Shown here piece after piece: positions 43,990 through 53,058 of a stretch of DNA of 64,000 nucleotides. Positions within the stretch are counted from its first letter, which is position 1. Every line of letters starts with the position of its first letter. The notes beneath the pieces are model-generated. The model was not told the origin of the DNA. It ran no database searches and worked only from the letters and a program-made list of their open reading frames with translations. The DNA is taken from NCBI RefSeq assembly GCF_000317555.1, contig NC_019745.1:1612001-1676000 (forward strand), written 5' to 3'. The translations under genes and the position numbers were made by a program. This DNA comes from Gloeocapsa sp. PCC 7428. Lineage in GTDB: Bacteria; Cyanobacteriota; Cyanobacteriia; Cyanobacteriales; Chroococcidiopsidaceae.

Positions 43990-44627
43990 TAGGTCAATGC
44001 GACAGTTAATTGCTTTTTCTCAACGTTGAGTTAAAATTGAACCAATAGAAGTTTTTCTAGCGCCGCACGTTGAGTGACCTGACCACTCTCCTGTTATCAG
44101 GGCTAAAGCGAAGATGAGTAAAGAATTTGACAATTCTTTTGCACAAAAGCTAAGGCGGATTGAGTATTTTCTCTATTTGTCCCTATAAGTGGTATAACCA
44201 AATCTAGGCGCAGCCATTGATATCTCGCTATGAGTTGTTGCAGAGTGTATTCCTAAAACTTCCTTAATTTAGGAAAATGCATGAAGCTCAACAAAAGATG
44301 GTTACTCAAGTGAAACGCTAGGTATGTGCCGATTCGGGAAGAATTGACCGAATTGAGGCTAGAACTAGATTAACTTCTTGGTTTCCATCACGAGCAAAAC
44401 TATATTCTATGTACCAGTAGAGAAGTTGAAAGCTGGTTTTAAAGCTAAAAATCTGCAAATTCGGGAAGGACGCACTGAGCAACAAAGGTAACGAGATGAT
44501 CGCAGTTCAGCATAATCGTAAGGAAATGATTTTCCCTTCTACCTTCTGCTGTGTTAAAACCTGATTTTGTTTCCTTGTGTAACTAAAATTTAAAGCCAAG
44601 AATTGATGGCGATTTTGAGGGAATTGA
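43990..44627. other. Long leader/intergenic region of rne
   Basis: 638 bases without a credible gene, immediately upstream of RNase E. It contains a hairpin TTCCTAAA (44250-44257) / TTTAGGAA (44268-44275) and U-rich stretches near the start codon. RNase E mRNAs commonly have long autoregulatory leaders; that this one does is inference from position and length. Confidence 0.55.
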
Positions 44628-46652
44628 ATGCCAAAACAAATTATCATAGCGGAGCAGCATAATATTGCCGCAGTCTTTTCAGAAGACCAAATTCAAGAAC
44701 TTGTCGTTGCTACAGGTCGGCACCAAATTGGTGATATTTATTTAGGTGTTGTCGAAAACGTCTTACCAGGTATTGACGCAGCATTTGTCAATATAGGTGA
44801 TACAGAACGTAACGGTTTTATTCATGTCACTGACCTAGGACCACTCAAACTCAAGCGCACAGCAGGAGCAATTACAGAACTGTTGGCACCACAGCAGAAA
44901 GTTTTGGTGCAAGTGATGAAGGAGCCGACGGGAAATAAAGGACCGAGGTTAACAGGAAACATTACTTTACCAGGTCGGTATGTGGTGTTGATGCCGTTTG
45001 GACGCGGTGTGAATTTATCACGACGCATCAAAAATGAAAATGAGCGCAACCGCTTACGAGCTTTGGCAATTCTGATTAAACCAGCAGGTATGGGCTTACT
45101 GGTTCGCACCGAAGCCGAAGGCAAGCCAGAAGAAGCGATTATGGAAGATTTAGAGTCGCTACAACGGCAATGGGAGGCGATTTTACAAGAAGCGCAATCG
45201 ACACGCGCCCCTTCACTTTTGAACCGAGATAATGATTTTATTCAGCGCGTCCTGCGCGATATGTATGGCGCGGATGTGAATCGAATTGTTGTCGATTCTA
45301 ATACAGGGCTAAGGCGCGTCAAACAATACTTAATTAACTGGAGCGGGGGTCAAGCTCCACAGGGATTGTTAATCGACCATCACCGCGATCGCATCCCCAT
45401 TTTAGAATACTTCCGCATCAACGCCGCAATTCGCGAAGCGCTTAAACCAAGAGTTGATTTGCCTTCGGGTGGGTACGTGATCATTGAACCGACCGAAGCT
45501 TTAACTGTTGTTGATGTAAACTCTGGGTCGTTCACGCGATCGGCAACAGCACGCGAAACCGTACTGTGGACAAACTGCGAAGCGGCAACCGAAATCGCGC
45601 GCCAACTGCGCTTACGTAATCTTGCAGGAGTAATTATTGTTGATTTCATCGATATGGAATCGCGCAAAGACCAATTGCAAGTGTTAGAACACTTTAACAA
45701 AGCGCTTAAAGCTGATAAAGCACGACCGCAGATTGCGCAGTTATCCGAGTTAGGGTTAGTTGAATTAACTCGTAAGCGCCAAGGACAAAACATTTACGAA
45801 CTGTTTGGTCGCCCGTGTCCTACTTGTGGTGGATTGGGACATCTGGTGCATCTTCCAGGAGAATCGGAACGCGATCCGATCGCGTTGCGTAATGGGGGAG
45901 AACGAACTATGGGTGAAACACTGCGGTTCGCAGAATCGCGAGATTATACCACCGAACCAGCCGCAGATTATAATGTTGAACCAGGCGACAATGAAATTGC
46001 CAATCTCAATATTCTGAATCATCCTAGTTATCAAGAACTGGGAGAGAATAACAAAAATCGTCGGACTCGGCGGCGCTTGATTGGCAGAGTCGAAGGTCCT
46101 GTCAAAGATGAACCTCGGATGCCTGCTGCACCGATTAACTTAGTCAGCGATCGCGACCAAGATTTTGAACCAGAGTCTGAATCAGCGCCCTCAGAGGTAT
46201 CGTTACCGATCATTGGCAAAAACAATTGGATCGAACGCGATCGCAGCGCTCGACCTACAAAACCAGAACCCGTAAAACCGGCTGTCGTCGAACCACCAGA
46301 GATTGTGTCGGTGGAAATGACCCCAGAAGAACAGGAAATTTATGCAATGATGGGTGTTTCTCCGTTGGTACACTTGAATCGGTCAGTTAAAAATTCGCGA
46401 TCGCTGATTATTAACGTGGTACTACCTGGACAGGCTCCTTCAGAAGTTGCTAAGGAGGAAGATGTTCCTGTACCCGCATCATCAGAATCAGAACCAATGA
46501 CAATCAGCGCAGAAGTGCCATCAGAATCTTTTGTCACCAATACTGAGGACTCTTCAGTTGCGACTGTGACCGATGAAGGTGATAATGGCGGAGGTGTTGT
46601 CACTCGCAGGCGTCGCCGTCGGTCTTCGGCAGTAGAAAGAGGTGAAGAATAA
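44628..46652 (+). CDS. rne: Ribonuclease E/G
   Basis: Endoribonuclease that starts mRNA decay and rRNA/tRNA processing. It is 674 aa, the compact cyanobacterial form. An S1 domain is at about 35-120. The catalytic Asp residues are Asp296 (VVDVNSG) and Asp339 (IIVDFIDM), and the Zn-link Cys397/Cys400 are in RPCPTCGG. The C-terminal 270 residues are unstructured and acidic. The protein ends with an RRRRRRSSAVE stretch, matching the conserved cyanobacterial nonapeptide that binds polynucleotide phosphorylase. rnhB follows at 48 bases, and a 638-base leader precedes it. Confidence 0.97.
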   Translation: MPKQIIIAEQHNIAAVFSEDQIQELVVATGRHQIGDIYLGVVENVLPGIDAAFVNIGDTERNGFIHVTDLGPLKLKRTAGAITELLAPQQKVLVQVMKEPTGNKGPRLTGNITLPGRYVVLMPFGRGVNLSRRIKNENERNRLRALAILIKPAGMGLLVRTEAEGKPEEAIMEDLESLQRQWEAILQEAQSTRAPSLLNRDNDFIQRVLRDMYGADVNRIVVDSNTGLRRVKQYLINWSGGQAPQGLLIDHHRDRIPILEYFRINAAIREALKPRVDLPSGGYVIIEPTEALTVVDVNSGSFTRSATARETVLWTNCEAATEIARQLRLRNLAGVIIVDFIDMESRKDQLQVLEHFNKALKADKARPQIAQLSELGLVELTRKRQGQNIYELFGRPCPTCGGLGHLVHLPGESERDPIALRNGGERTMGETLRFAESRDYTTEPAADYNVEPGDNEIANLNILNHPSYQELGENNKNRRTRRRLIGRVEGPVKDEPRMPAAPINLVSDRDQDFEPESESAPSEVSLPIIGKNNWIERDRSARPTKPEPVKPAVVEPPEIVSVEMTPEEQEIYAMMGVSPLVHLNRSVKNSRSLIINVVLPGQAPSEVAKEEDVPVPASSESEPMTISAEVPSESFVTNTEDSSVATVTDEGDNGGGVVTRRRRRRSSAVERGEE

Positions 46653-46700
46653 GAAACGTAAAATGATACGTCCCTACCAGAGTGCAGAGCAAGGCTGAGC

Positions 46701-47354
46701 GTGAAAAACGATTATATTAACTTAGACCTTGACTTTGCACTCAGCAATCAACATTCAATTTCGCTGGCTGGGGTAGATGAAGCTGGACGCGGGGCGCTGT
46801 TTGGTCCAGTCGTAGCAGCAGCGGTCATTTTACCTCCGGCTGCCTTACCAGAATTAGCCGCAAGCCAAGTGCGCGATAGCAAACAACTATCGAGTTACCG
46901 CCGACAACAGTTAGCGGCAAAAATCTGTACGTTGGCTGTAGATTGGCGAGTCGGCTTTGCGTCTACAGCCGAAATTGACAATATCAATATTTTGCAAGCG
47001 TCACTCTTAGCAATGAAGCGGGCGGTGACTAAGCTTAAGGTTCAGCCAGAACTGTGTTTAGTTGATGGCAATCAGGCGATCAAGGATTTGCCAATACCGC
47101 AACAAACACTTGTCAAAGGCGACGAGCGATCGCTTGTTATTGCTGCTGCGAGTATTATCGCGAAGGTATGGCGCGACGATCTGATCGTGCGCCTCGCTGC
47201 TAAGTATCCGATGTATGACTTGGTAGCAAATAAAGGTTACGGTACGGCACGTCATCTGCAAGCACTGCAACAATATGGTTCTTCGCGATTGCATCGGTTG
47301 TCATTTCGTCCTTGTCAAATGAGGGCAATGGCAACTAAGGAACTTGCGGAATAA
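46701..47354 (+). CDS. rnhB: Ribonuclease HII
   Basis: Cleaves the RNA strand of RNA-DNA hybrids and single ribonucleotides in DNA. It is 217 aa. Active-site residues lie in LAGVDEAGRGALFGPVVAAAVIL (Asp-Glu), with DSKQLSSYRRQQL next. ELCLVDGNQAIKDLP and KGDERSLVIAAASIIAKVWRD carry the other acidic ligands. The start is GTG. It follows rne on the same strand, a standard arrangement. Its last 20 bases overlap the convergent DUF1997 gene. Confidence 0.97.
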   Translation: MKNDYINLDLDFALSNQHSISLAGVDEAGRGALFGPVVAAAVILPPAALPELAASQVRDSKQLSSYRRQQLAAKICTLAVDWRVGFASTAEIDNINILQASLLAMKRAVTKLKVQPELCLVDGNQAIKDLPIPQQTLVKGDERSLVIAAASIIAKVWRDDLIVRLAAKYPMYDLVANKGYGTARHLQALQQYGSSRLHRLSFRPCQMRAMATKELAE

Positions 47355-47904
47355 TTAAACCAGCGTCGGTATCTTCCGTATCACTTGCCCAAGCATAGTA
47401 ATCTGCTAGCAATTGATGTTGAAGTCTTTGTTTAATCGTTAATAGTACGCTCTTAAGTAAACCATTACCTGCCGTCTCTAAGATTGGCTTGGGCGTTAAC
47501 CACAATGGCGGTGGTAACTCTACTTGAACTTCTAAATCAGCGTTTCCGTGTAAACCTGTGTTACTTCCGACTTGGCATGGAGATAAATAGCCTTTGAGGT
47601 TTAGCGCAAAACGTTGGTTGATGTAGTCAACTCCCCGAATTTCACAGCCTTGGGACTGTAAATAAATTGTGCCATTAGCTTCTGCCCACACTTTAATGTC
47701 TACTGTTGGTTGAATACTCAGTGTCATAAAGGTCAGCGGACGCATAGTCAAGCGAAAACGCTCAGAACTTAAATGCTCAACTCGACTAGGATCGACTAAA
47801 GCATTAACAAGACGCTGCGGCTGTCGCAAATAATGTTGAATAGGAATTGGTTGTTCGGGAACAACAATTTCGACTGCTTGGGAAGCACTAAACCGAGTAG
47901 ACAT
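47335..47904 (-). CDS. DUF1997 family protein
   Basis: A 189-aa cyanobacterial/plastid DUF1997 protein, a SRPBCC-like domain of unknown function. Typical blocks: IPIQHYLRQPQRLVNALVDPSRVEHLSSERFRLTMRPLTFMTLSIQPTVDIKVW and LSPCQVGSNTGLHGNADLEVQVELPPPLWLTPKPILETAGNGLLKSVLLTIKQRLQHQLLADYYAW. Convergent with rnhB, with 20 bases of 3' overlap. Confidence 0.87.
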   Translation of the reverse strand: MSTRFSASQAVEIVVPEQPIPIQHYLRQPQRLVNALVDPSRVEHLSSERFRLTMRPLTFMTLSIQPTVDIKVWAEANGTIYLQSQGCEIRGVDYINQRFALNLKGYLSPCQVGSNTGLHGNADLEVQVELPPPLWLTPKPILETAGNGLLKSVLLTIKQRLQHQLLADYYAWASDTEDTDAGLIIPQVP

Positions 47905-48205
47905 GGGCGGTTAAAAGGAGCTTTTACATAATTTTACATTCTTTTAAGCGAGATGCAGATACTCCTCAAGAAGCAAGTCCTCATGACTCATATTGGCAAA
48001 AGTAAACGTAACATCAAAGCGGTAATTGGTCATTGGCAGAGCTAACTTTCTTCTATCGCTAAGTGCTAATTACAAGTTTCCGCGTTCCCGATTACCCATT
48101 ACCAGTTACCAGTTACCAGCAATATGAGTCATTTTTTTACGCAAGCACTCAGTTTGTAAAGATTTTCCCGCGTAAGATCAAAAGTAAGATGTTTGGGCTG
48201 AAGGT
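47905..48205. other. Intergenic region before the chelatase gene
   Basis: 301 bases between divergent genes. It contains the heptamer tract at 48091-48120. I searched for cobalamin-riboswitch-like sequence and saw none. Confidence 0.5.
48091..48120. repeat. TTACCAG heptamer tract
   Basis: ATTACCCATTACCAGTTACC and further: four TTACC(A/C)(G/T) units. Same family as 14193-14219 and 34801-34820. Confidence 0.75.
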
Positions 48206-51200
48206 ATGCAACGCATTGTTTTGATTGCGGGGTTTGAATCGTTCAATGCTGACTTGTACCGCAAAGCAGCACTGTTAGCAGAAGAACGCTGTCCAGAGTT
48301 AGCCATTGAGGTATTTAGCGATCGCGATATCACAGCAAGACCCGATGCAGTCGCCGCCGCGCTGGCAGAGGCCCAAGTGTTTTTTGGTAGTCTACTATTT
48401 GATTACGACCAAGTTTTGTGGCTGCGCGATCGCGTTGAACATATTCCGATTCGCCTTGTTTTTGAATCAGCACTCGAATTAATGAGTTTAACGCGCCTGG
48501 GGGCGTTTGCGATCGGTGATAAGCCCAAAGGAATGCCCAAGCCGGTAAAGTTCATCTTAGATAAATTTAGTCAAGGACGCGAAGAAGATCGCCTCGCTGG
48601 ATATATTAGCTTTTTAAAAATTGGACCCAAACTCCTCAAATTCGTTCCTGGGCAAAAAGTTCAAGACCTGCGCAACTGGCTGATTATTTACGGGTACTGG
48701 AATGCAGGCGGTGTAGAAAACGTTGCTGCCTTATTTTGGACACTCGCACAAAAGTATTTAGGTATCAAAGTTGGTGAGATTCCACCACCTGTGGAAACAC
48801 CCAACATGGGATTGCTGCATCCTGATTATCAAGGTTACTTTGAATCTCCGCGCGAGTATCTTGAATGGTATCAAAGTAGAAGTCAGAGGTCAGAGGTCAG
48901 AGGTCAGAGTCGTGTAGGAATATTGTTATATCGAAAGCACGTTGTTACGCGACAGCCGTATATTCCACAGTTGATTCGCCGTTTTGAAGAGGCAGGATTC
49001 ATTCCATTGCCAATTTTTATCAATGGTGTCGAAGGTCATGTCGCAGTCCGTGACTGGATGACGACCGCGTATGAAACTGCACAACGACAGTCGGGGAATA
49101 TTGAAACTCCTTCGTTATCACCGGAAGCTGTAGAAGTTGATGCGATCGTCTCGACAATTGGCTTTCCGTTAGTCGGTGGTCCCGCAGGTTCGATGGAAGC
49201 AGGACGACAGGTGGAAGTCGCAAAGCGAATTTTGAGTGCAAAAAATGTACCGTATATTGTTGCTGCACCGTTACTCATTCAAGATATTTATTCGTGGACA
49301 CGCCAAGGTGTAGGGGGATTGCAAAGTGTCGTGTTATATGCATTGCCAGAACTTGATGGCGCGATTGATCCGGTTCCCTTGGGTGGATTGGTAGGCGAGA
49401 AGATTTATTTAATTCCCGAACGCGTACAGCGGTTGATTGGCAGGGTCAAAAAATGGATTGCTTTGCGTCAAAAGCCAGCGAGTCAGCGCAAGATTGCGGT
49501 TATTTTGTATGGTTTTCCTCCTGGTTATGGCGCAACAGGAACTGCCGCTTTATTGAATGTACCGCGATCGCTCCTGAAATTTCTCCAAGCGTTGAAAGAG
49601 CATGGCTACACTGTTGGAGACTTACCCGCAGATGGCGAAGAATTAATTCGTCAGGTGAAAGCCGCTGATGAAGATCCATCCCTAGGCAATGTTACAAATA
49701 CTCGCACTTTAGAAACGTGGCTTGGTTATCTCAAAACATCTTGGATAGAAAAACATTGGAAATCATTAACAAGTAGTGGTATCAAAACCTATGGCGATGA
49801 TTTTCATATTGGTGGCGTACAACTTGGTAACGTTTGGATTGGCGTACAGCCTCCACTCGGAATTCCTGGCGATCCGATGCGGCTAATGTTTGAGCGGGAC
49901 TTGACACCGCATCCACAATATGCAGCATTTTATCAATGGTTGCAGCATGAATTTCAAGCTGATGCGGTTGTTCACTTTGGGATGCATGGCACAGTCGAAT
50001 GGTTGCCTGGTTCGCCGTTGGGAAATACTGGTTACTCGTGGTCAGATATTTTATTGGGTAACTTGCCACATTTATATGTATATGCAGCGAATAATCCTTC
50101 AGAATCGATTTTGGCAAAGCGTCGGGGGTATGGTGTCTTAATATCGCACAATGTTCCGCCTTACGGTCGGGCAGGGTTGTATAAAGAATTAGTCGCATTA
50201 CGGGATTTAATTGCAGAGTACCGCGAAGATCCTGAAAAGAATTATGCTTTGAAAGCAGCGATTTGCAAGAAAATTGTCGATACAGGAATCGATGCCGATT
50301 GTCCATTTGAGGATGCAAAACGCTTAGGCATTGCGTTTACACCAGAAAATGCACGGATGTTTAGTAACGCGGCATTCAACCATTACTTAGTGCAAATGTA
50401 TGAATATTTACAAGTACTAGAAAACCGCTTATTTTCCTCAGGATTGCATACACTAGGAGAAGCACCAACCTCCGAAGAATTAGCAAGCTACCTTCAAGCT
50501 TACTTCGGCGAAGAATTATCCGAAGAGATAATAGATGCGATCGCACAAGGCAATACCATCGAGTACGGGCAAGGCAATGCCTTGCCCCAACCTCACCAAA
50601 AATCTCATACCTCGCCCCAACCTCACCAAAAATCTTATACCTTGCCCCAACCTCACCAAAAATCTTATACCTTGCCCCAACCTCACCAAAAATCTCATAC
50701 CTCGCCCCAACCTCACCAAAAATCTTATACCTTGCCCCAACCTCACCAAAAATCTTATACCTTGCCCCAACCTCACCAAAAATCTCATACCTCGCCCCAA
50801 CCTCACCAAAAATCTTATACCTTGCCCCAACCTCACCAAAAATCTTATACCTTGCCTCAAGAAGCTTTACAAATCCGCGATCTCTTAGCACAAAATACTG
50901 ATGAGATCGCAAACCTACTTAGGGGACTCAATGGCGAATACATTCCGCCTGCGCCTGGTGGTGACTTGTTACGCGATGGAATTGGTGTTTTACCAACAGG
51001 GCGCAATATTCACGCGCTAGATCCTTACCGAATGCCATCACCAGCAGCGTACGAACGCGGCAAAGAAATCGCGCAAAATATCATTGCCCAACACCTGCAA
51101 GAACACAAAACATATCCTGAAACGATCGCTGTAATGTTGTGGGGATTAGATGCAATTAAAACACGGGGTGAATCGTTGGGAATTCTCTTAGAACTTGTTG

Positions 51201-52171
51201 GCGCTGAACCCGTCAAAGAAGGAACTGGAAGAATTGTGCGCTACGAGTTGAAACCTTTATCGGAAGTAGGACATCCTCGAATTGATGTATTAGGAAATCT
51301 TTCAGGGATTTTCCGCGATAGCTTTGTGAATATTATCGAACTACTCGACGATTTATTTCAACGCGCCGCAACGGTAGACGAACCAGAAGAGCAAAACTTT
51401 ATTCGCAAGCATTATTTAGCCCTGCGATCGCAAGGAGTTGAAAACGCTTCGGCACGGTTATTTTCTAATCCAGCGGGCGATTTTGGTTCAATGGTGAATG
51501 AAAGAGTTGTTGATGGTAACTGGGAATCGGGTGATGAGTTGGGGAATACTTGGCGCGATCGCAATGTCTTTAGTTACGGTAGACAAGATAAAGGTCAAGC
51601 ACGACCGGAAGTATTGACCCAATTATTGCAAAAGTGCGATCGCATTGTGCAGGAAATTGATTCGGTAGAATACGGTCTGACTGATATTCAAGAATACTAT
51701 GCTAATACGGGTGGCTTAAAAAAGGCAGCAGAAAAGCAACGCGGAAAGAAAGTCAACGCCAGTTTTGTCGAAAGCTTCTCGAAAGATACAACTCCGCGAA
51801 ATTTAGATGATTTATTACGGATGGAATACCGCACAAAGTTACTTAATCCCAAGTGGGCGGAAGCAATGGCAAATCAAGGTTCTGGCGGTGCGTTTGAGAT
51901 TTCCCAACGGATGACAGCTTTGATTGGTTGGGGCGGTACTGCTGATTTTAGCGATTCTTGGGTTTATGACCAAGCGGCGGATACGTATGCACTCGATCCA
52001 GAAATGGCTGAGAAATTACGCAAGGCAAATCCTGAAGCTTTTCGTAATATTGTTGGCAGAATGTTAGAAGCCCACGGGCGAGGTTTTTGGCAAGCTGATG
52101 CAGAGAAACTAGAAAAATTGCGAGAGTTGTATGAATTAGCTGATGAGGAATTAGAAGGTGTAACGATTTAG
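48206..52171 (+). CDS. bchH: Magnesium/cobalt chelatase large subunit, BchH/ChlH-CobN family
   Basis: A 1321-aa tetrapyrrole-binding chelatase subunit that would insert Mg or Co together with ChlI/ChlD-type AAA+ partners. Family blocks: VFFGSLLFDYDQV, RHPDYQGYFESPREYLEWY-type segment (NMGLLHPDYQGYF), ILYGFPPGYGATGTAALLNVPRSL, AVVHFGMHGTVEWLPGSPLG, ERGKEIAQNIIAQHL, PGDFGSMVN-like AGDFGSMVNERV, and MANQGSGGAFEISQRMTALIGWGGTADFSDSWVYDQAADTY. The N terminus (MQRIVLIAGFESFNADLYRKAA) differs from canonical cyanobacterial ChlH, so this is probably the second, CobN-like paralogue. The substrate metal is not certain. Two repeat-derived inserts lie in frame: heptamers at 48881-48908, and a 90-residue 9 x 10-aa repeat at about residues 793-882. 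Confidence 0.88.
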   Translation: MQRIVLIAGFESFNADLYRKAALLAEERCPELAIEVFSDRDITARPDAVAAALAEAQVFFGSLLFDYDQVLWLRDRVEHIPIRLVFESALELMSLTRLGAFAIGDKPKGMPKPVKFILDKFSQGREEDRLAGYISFLKIGPKLLKFVPGQKVQDLRNWLIIYGYWNAGGVENVAALFWTLAQKYLGIKVGEIPPPVETPNMGLLHPDYQGYFESPREYLEWYQSRSQRSEVRGQSRVGILLYRKHVVTRQPYIPQLIRRFEEAGFIPLPIFINGVEGHVAVRDWMTTAYETAQRQSGNIETPSLSPEAVEVDAIVSTIGFPLVGGPAGSMEAGRQVEVAKRILSAKNVPYIVAAPLLIQDIYSWTRQGVGGLQSVVLYALPELDGAIDPVPLGGLVGEKIYLIPERVQRLIGRVKKWIALRQKPASQRKIAVILYGFPPGYGATGTAALLNVPRSLLKFLQALKEHGYTVGDLPADGEELIRQVKAADEDPSLGNVTNTRTLETWLGYLKTSWIEKHWKSLTSSGIKTYGDDFHIGGVQLGNVWIGVQPPLGIPGDPMRLMFERDLTPHPQYAAFYQWLQHEFQADAVVHFGMHGTVEWLPGSPLGNTGYSWSDILLGNLPHLYVYAANNPSESILAKRRGYGVLISHNVPPYGRAGLYKELVALRDLIAEYREDPEKNYALKAAICKKIVDTGIDADCPFEDAKRLGIAFTPENARMFSNAAFNHYLVQMYEYLQVLENRLFSSGLHTLGEAPTSEELASYLQAYFGEELSEEIIDAIAQGNTIEYGQGNALPQPHQKSHTSPQPHQKSYTLPQPHQKSYTLPQPHQKSHTSPQPHQKSYTLPQPHQKSYTLPQPHQKSHTSPQPHQKSYTLPQPHQKSYTLPQEALQIRDLLAQNTDEIANLLRGLNGEYIPPAPGGDLLRDGIGVLPTGRNIHALDPYRMPSPAAYERGKEIAQNIIAQHLQEHKTYPETIAVMLWGLDAIKTRGESLGILLELVGAEPVKEGTGRIVRYELKPLSEVGHPRIDVLGNLSGIFRDSFVNIIELLDDLFQRAATVDEPEEQNFIRKHYLALRSQGVENASARLFSNPAGDFGSMVNERVVDGNWESGDELGNTWRDRNVFSYGRQDKGQARPEVLTQLLQKCDRIVQEIDSVEYGLTDIQEYYANTGGLKKAAEKQRGKKVNASFVESFSKDTTPRNLDDLLRMEYRTKLLNPKWAEAMANQGSGGAFEISQRMTALIGWGGTADFSDSWVYDQAADTYALDPEMAEKLRKANPEAFRNIVGRMLEAHGRGFWQADAEKLEKLRELYELADEELEGVTI
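48881..48908 (+). repeat. In-frame GTCAGAG heptamers in the chelatase gene
   Basis: GTCAGAGGTCAGAGGTCAGA and one more unit: at least three exact heptamers, translated as SQRSEVRGQS between EYLEWYQ and VGILLYRKHVV. Confidence 0.87.
50567..50587. repeat. GGGCAAGGCA palindrome inside the chelatase gene
   Basis: GGGCAAGGCA (50567-50576), one spacer base, TGCCTTGCCC (50578-50587): identical arms to the intergenic copy at 19303-19323. Its right arm is the start of the 30-bp minisatellite. Confidence 0.9.
50581..50850 (+). repeat. 30-bp minisatellite, 9 copies in three perfect 90-bp blocks
   Basis: Units of CTTGCCCCAACCTCACCAAA plus a 10-base end. They come in three variants (A: CTTG...CTCATAC; B: CTCG...CTTATAC; C: CTTG...CTTATAC) in the order ABC-ABC-ABC, so three identical 90-bp blocks. 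The reading frame is kept, giving a 10-residue repeat PQPHQKSYTL / PQPHQKSHTS. A partial tenth unit (CTTGCCTCAA) follows. Confidence 0.97.
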
Positions 52172-52322
52172 GTAATTTAGTACGTTAATTTGAGTTTTGA
52201 ATTAAAAGACTTTTTATAAATTATAACTCAACACTCTTAACGAGTAGCTCTTTGCTCCCCCGATCTCTCACCTCTGCTATATATTATAATTGCTAGATTC
52301 AGTAAAGAATAGGACTTTATAT

Positions 52323-53012
52323 TTACAACACGACTTCTTTGAATAACTTACCGTCTTCCATATATATTGTGCGATCGGCAATATCTAAAATGCGGTTGTC
52401 GTGCGTCACCATCAAAATTGCACAGCCTTGTTCTTTAGCCAATTGCTGCATCAAGTCAACGACATCTCTTCCTGATTTACTGTCTAAAGCAGCGGTGGGT
52501 TCGTCGGCTAAAACTAATTTGGGTTGACTGACTAAAGCCCGCGCGATCGCAACACGTTGTTTTTGTCCTCCTGATAAATCAGAAGGGTAATAATTCACGC
52601 GATTTCCTAACTTAACAGCATGAAGCATCGCTTCGGCTTTTGCTTTGGCGATGCGATCGGGTTCGTTGTGCAATTCCAATGCCATTTGGACATTTTGTCT
52701 TGCTGTTAAAAACTCTAGTAAGTTATGTGATTGAAAAATAAAGCCAATGTGACGCCGTACTTGAACTAATTCATCGTCACTCGCGCCATAAAGTTCCCTT
52801 CCTAAAACTTTCAAACTTCCTTCCTGAACAGAACGCAAACCACCAATCAAAGTTAATAAAGTACTTTTTCCTGAGCCGGATGGTCCTGTCATTATAATAA
52901 CTTCTCCGGCTTTGATTTCCAAGTTTATATCTGATAATACTTGGCTACGTATCGATTTGCCACCAAAGTAATGATTGAGATTTTTGATGTCAACAATATT
53001 TCTTTCATTCAT
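52323..53012 (-). CDS. devA: DevA-family ABC exporter ATPase
   Basis: ATP-binding subunit of a DevBCA/MacB-like exporter, 229 aa. Walker A GPSGSGKST, Q-loop FQSHNLLEFLTARQNV, signature LSGGQKQRVAIARAL, Walker B LVLADEPTA and H-loop VTHD are all intact. It is the last gene of devB-devC-devA on the minus strand, 46 bases after devC. In heterocyst formers this system exports envelope glycolipids through TolC; other cyanobacteria carry paralogues of unknown cargo. Confidence 0.93.
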   Translation of the reverse strand: MNERNIVDIKNLNHYFGGKSIRSQVLSDINLEIKAGEVIIMTGPSGSGKSTLLTLIGGLRSVQEGSLKVLGRELYGASDDELVQVRRHIGFIFQSHNLLEFLTARQNVQMALELHNEPDRIAKAKAEAMLHAVKLGNRVNYYPSDLSGGQKQRVAIARALVSQPKLVLADEPTAALDSKSGRDVVDLMQQLAKEQGCAILMVTHDNRILDIADRTIYMEDGKLFKEVVL

Positions 53013-53058
53013 GTGAATTGCAAAGCATTAGCTTCATACAAAATGAATAAAATTGCTT

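Noticed and set aside
47905..48205. Cobalamin riboswitch before the chelatase gene
   Set aside because: No B12-box-like sequence or long structured leader is visible; the spacer has heptamer repeats instead.
50376..50912. Long minus-strand open frame with GARYKIFGEV-type repeats
   Set aside because: It is the antisense shadow of the 30-bp minisatellite; a repeat lacking stops on one strand easily lacks them on the other. The plus frame carries conserved chelatase blocks on both sides.
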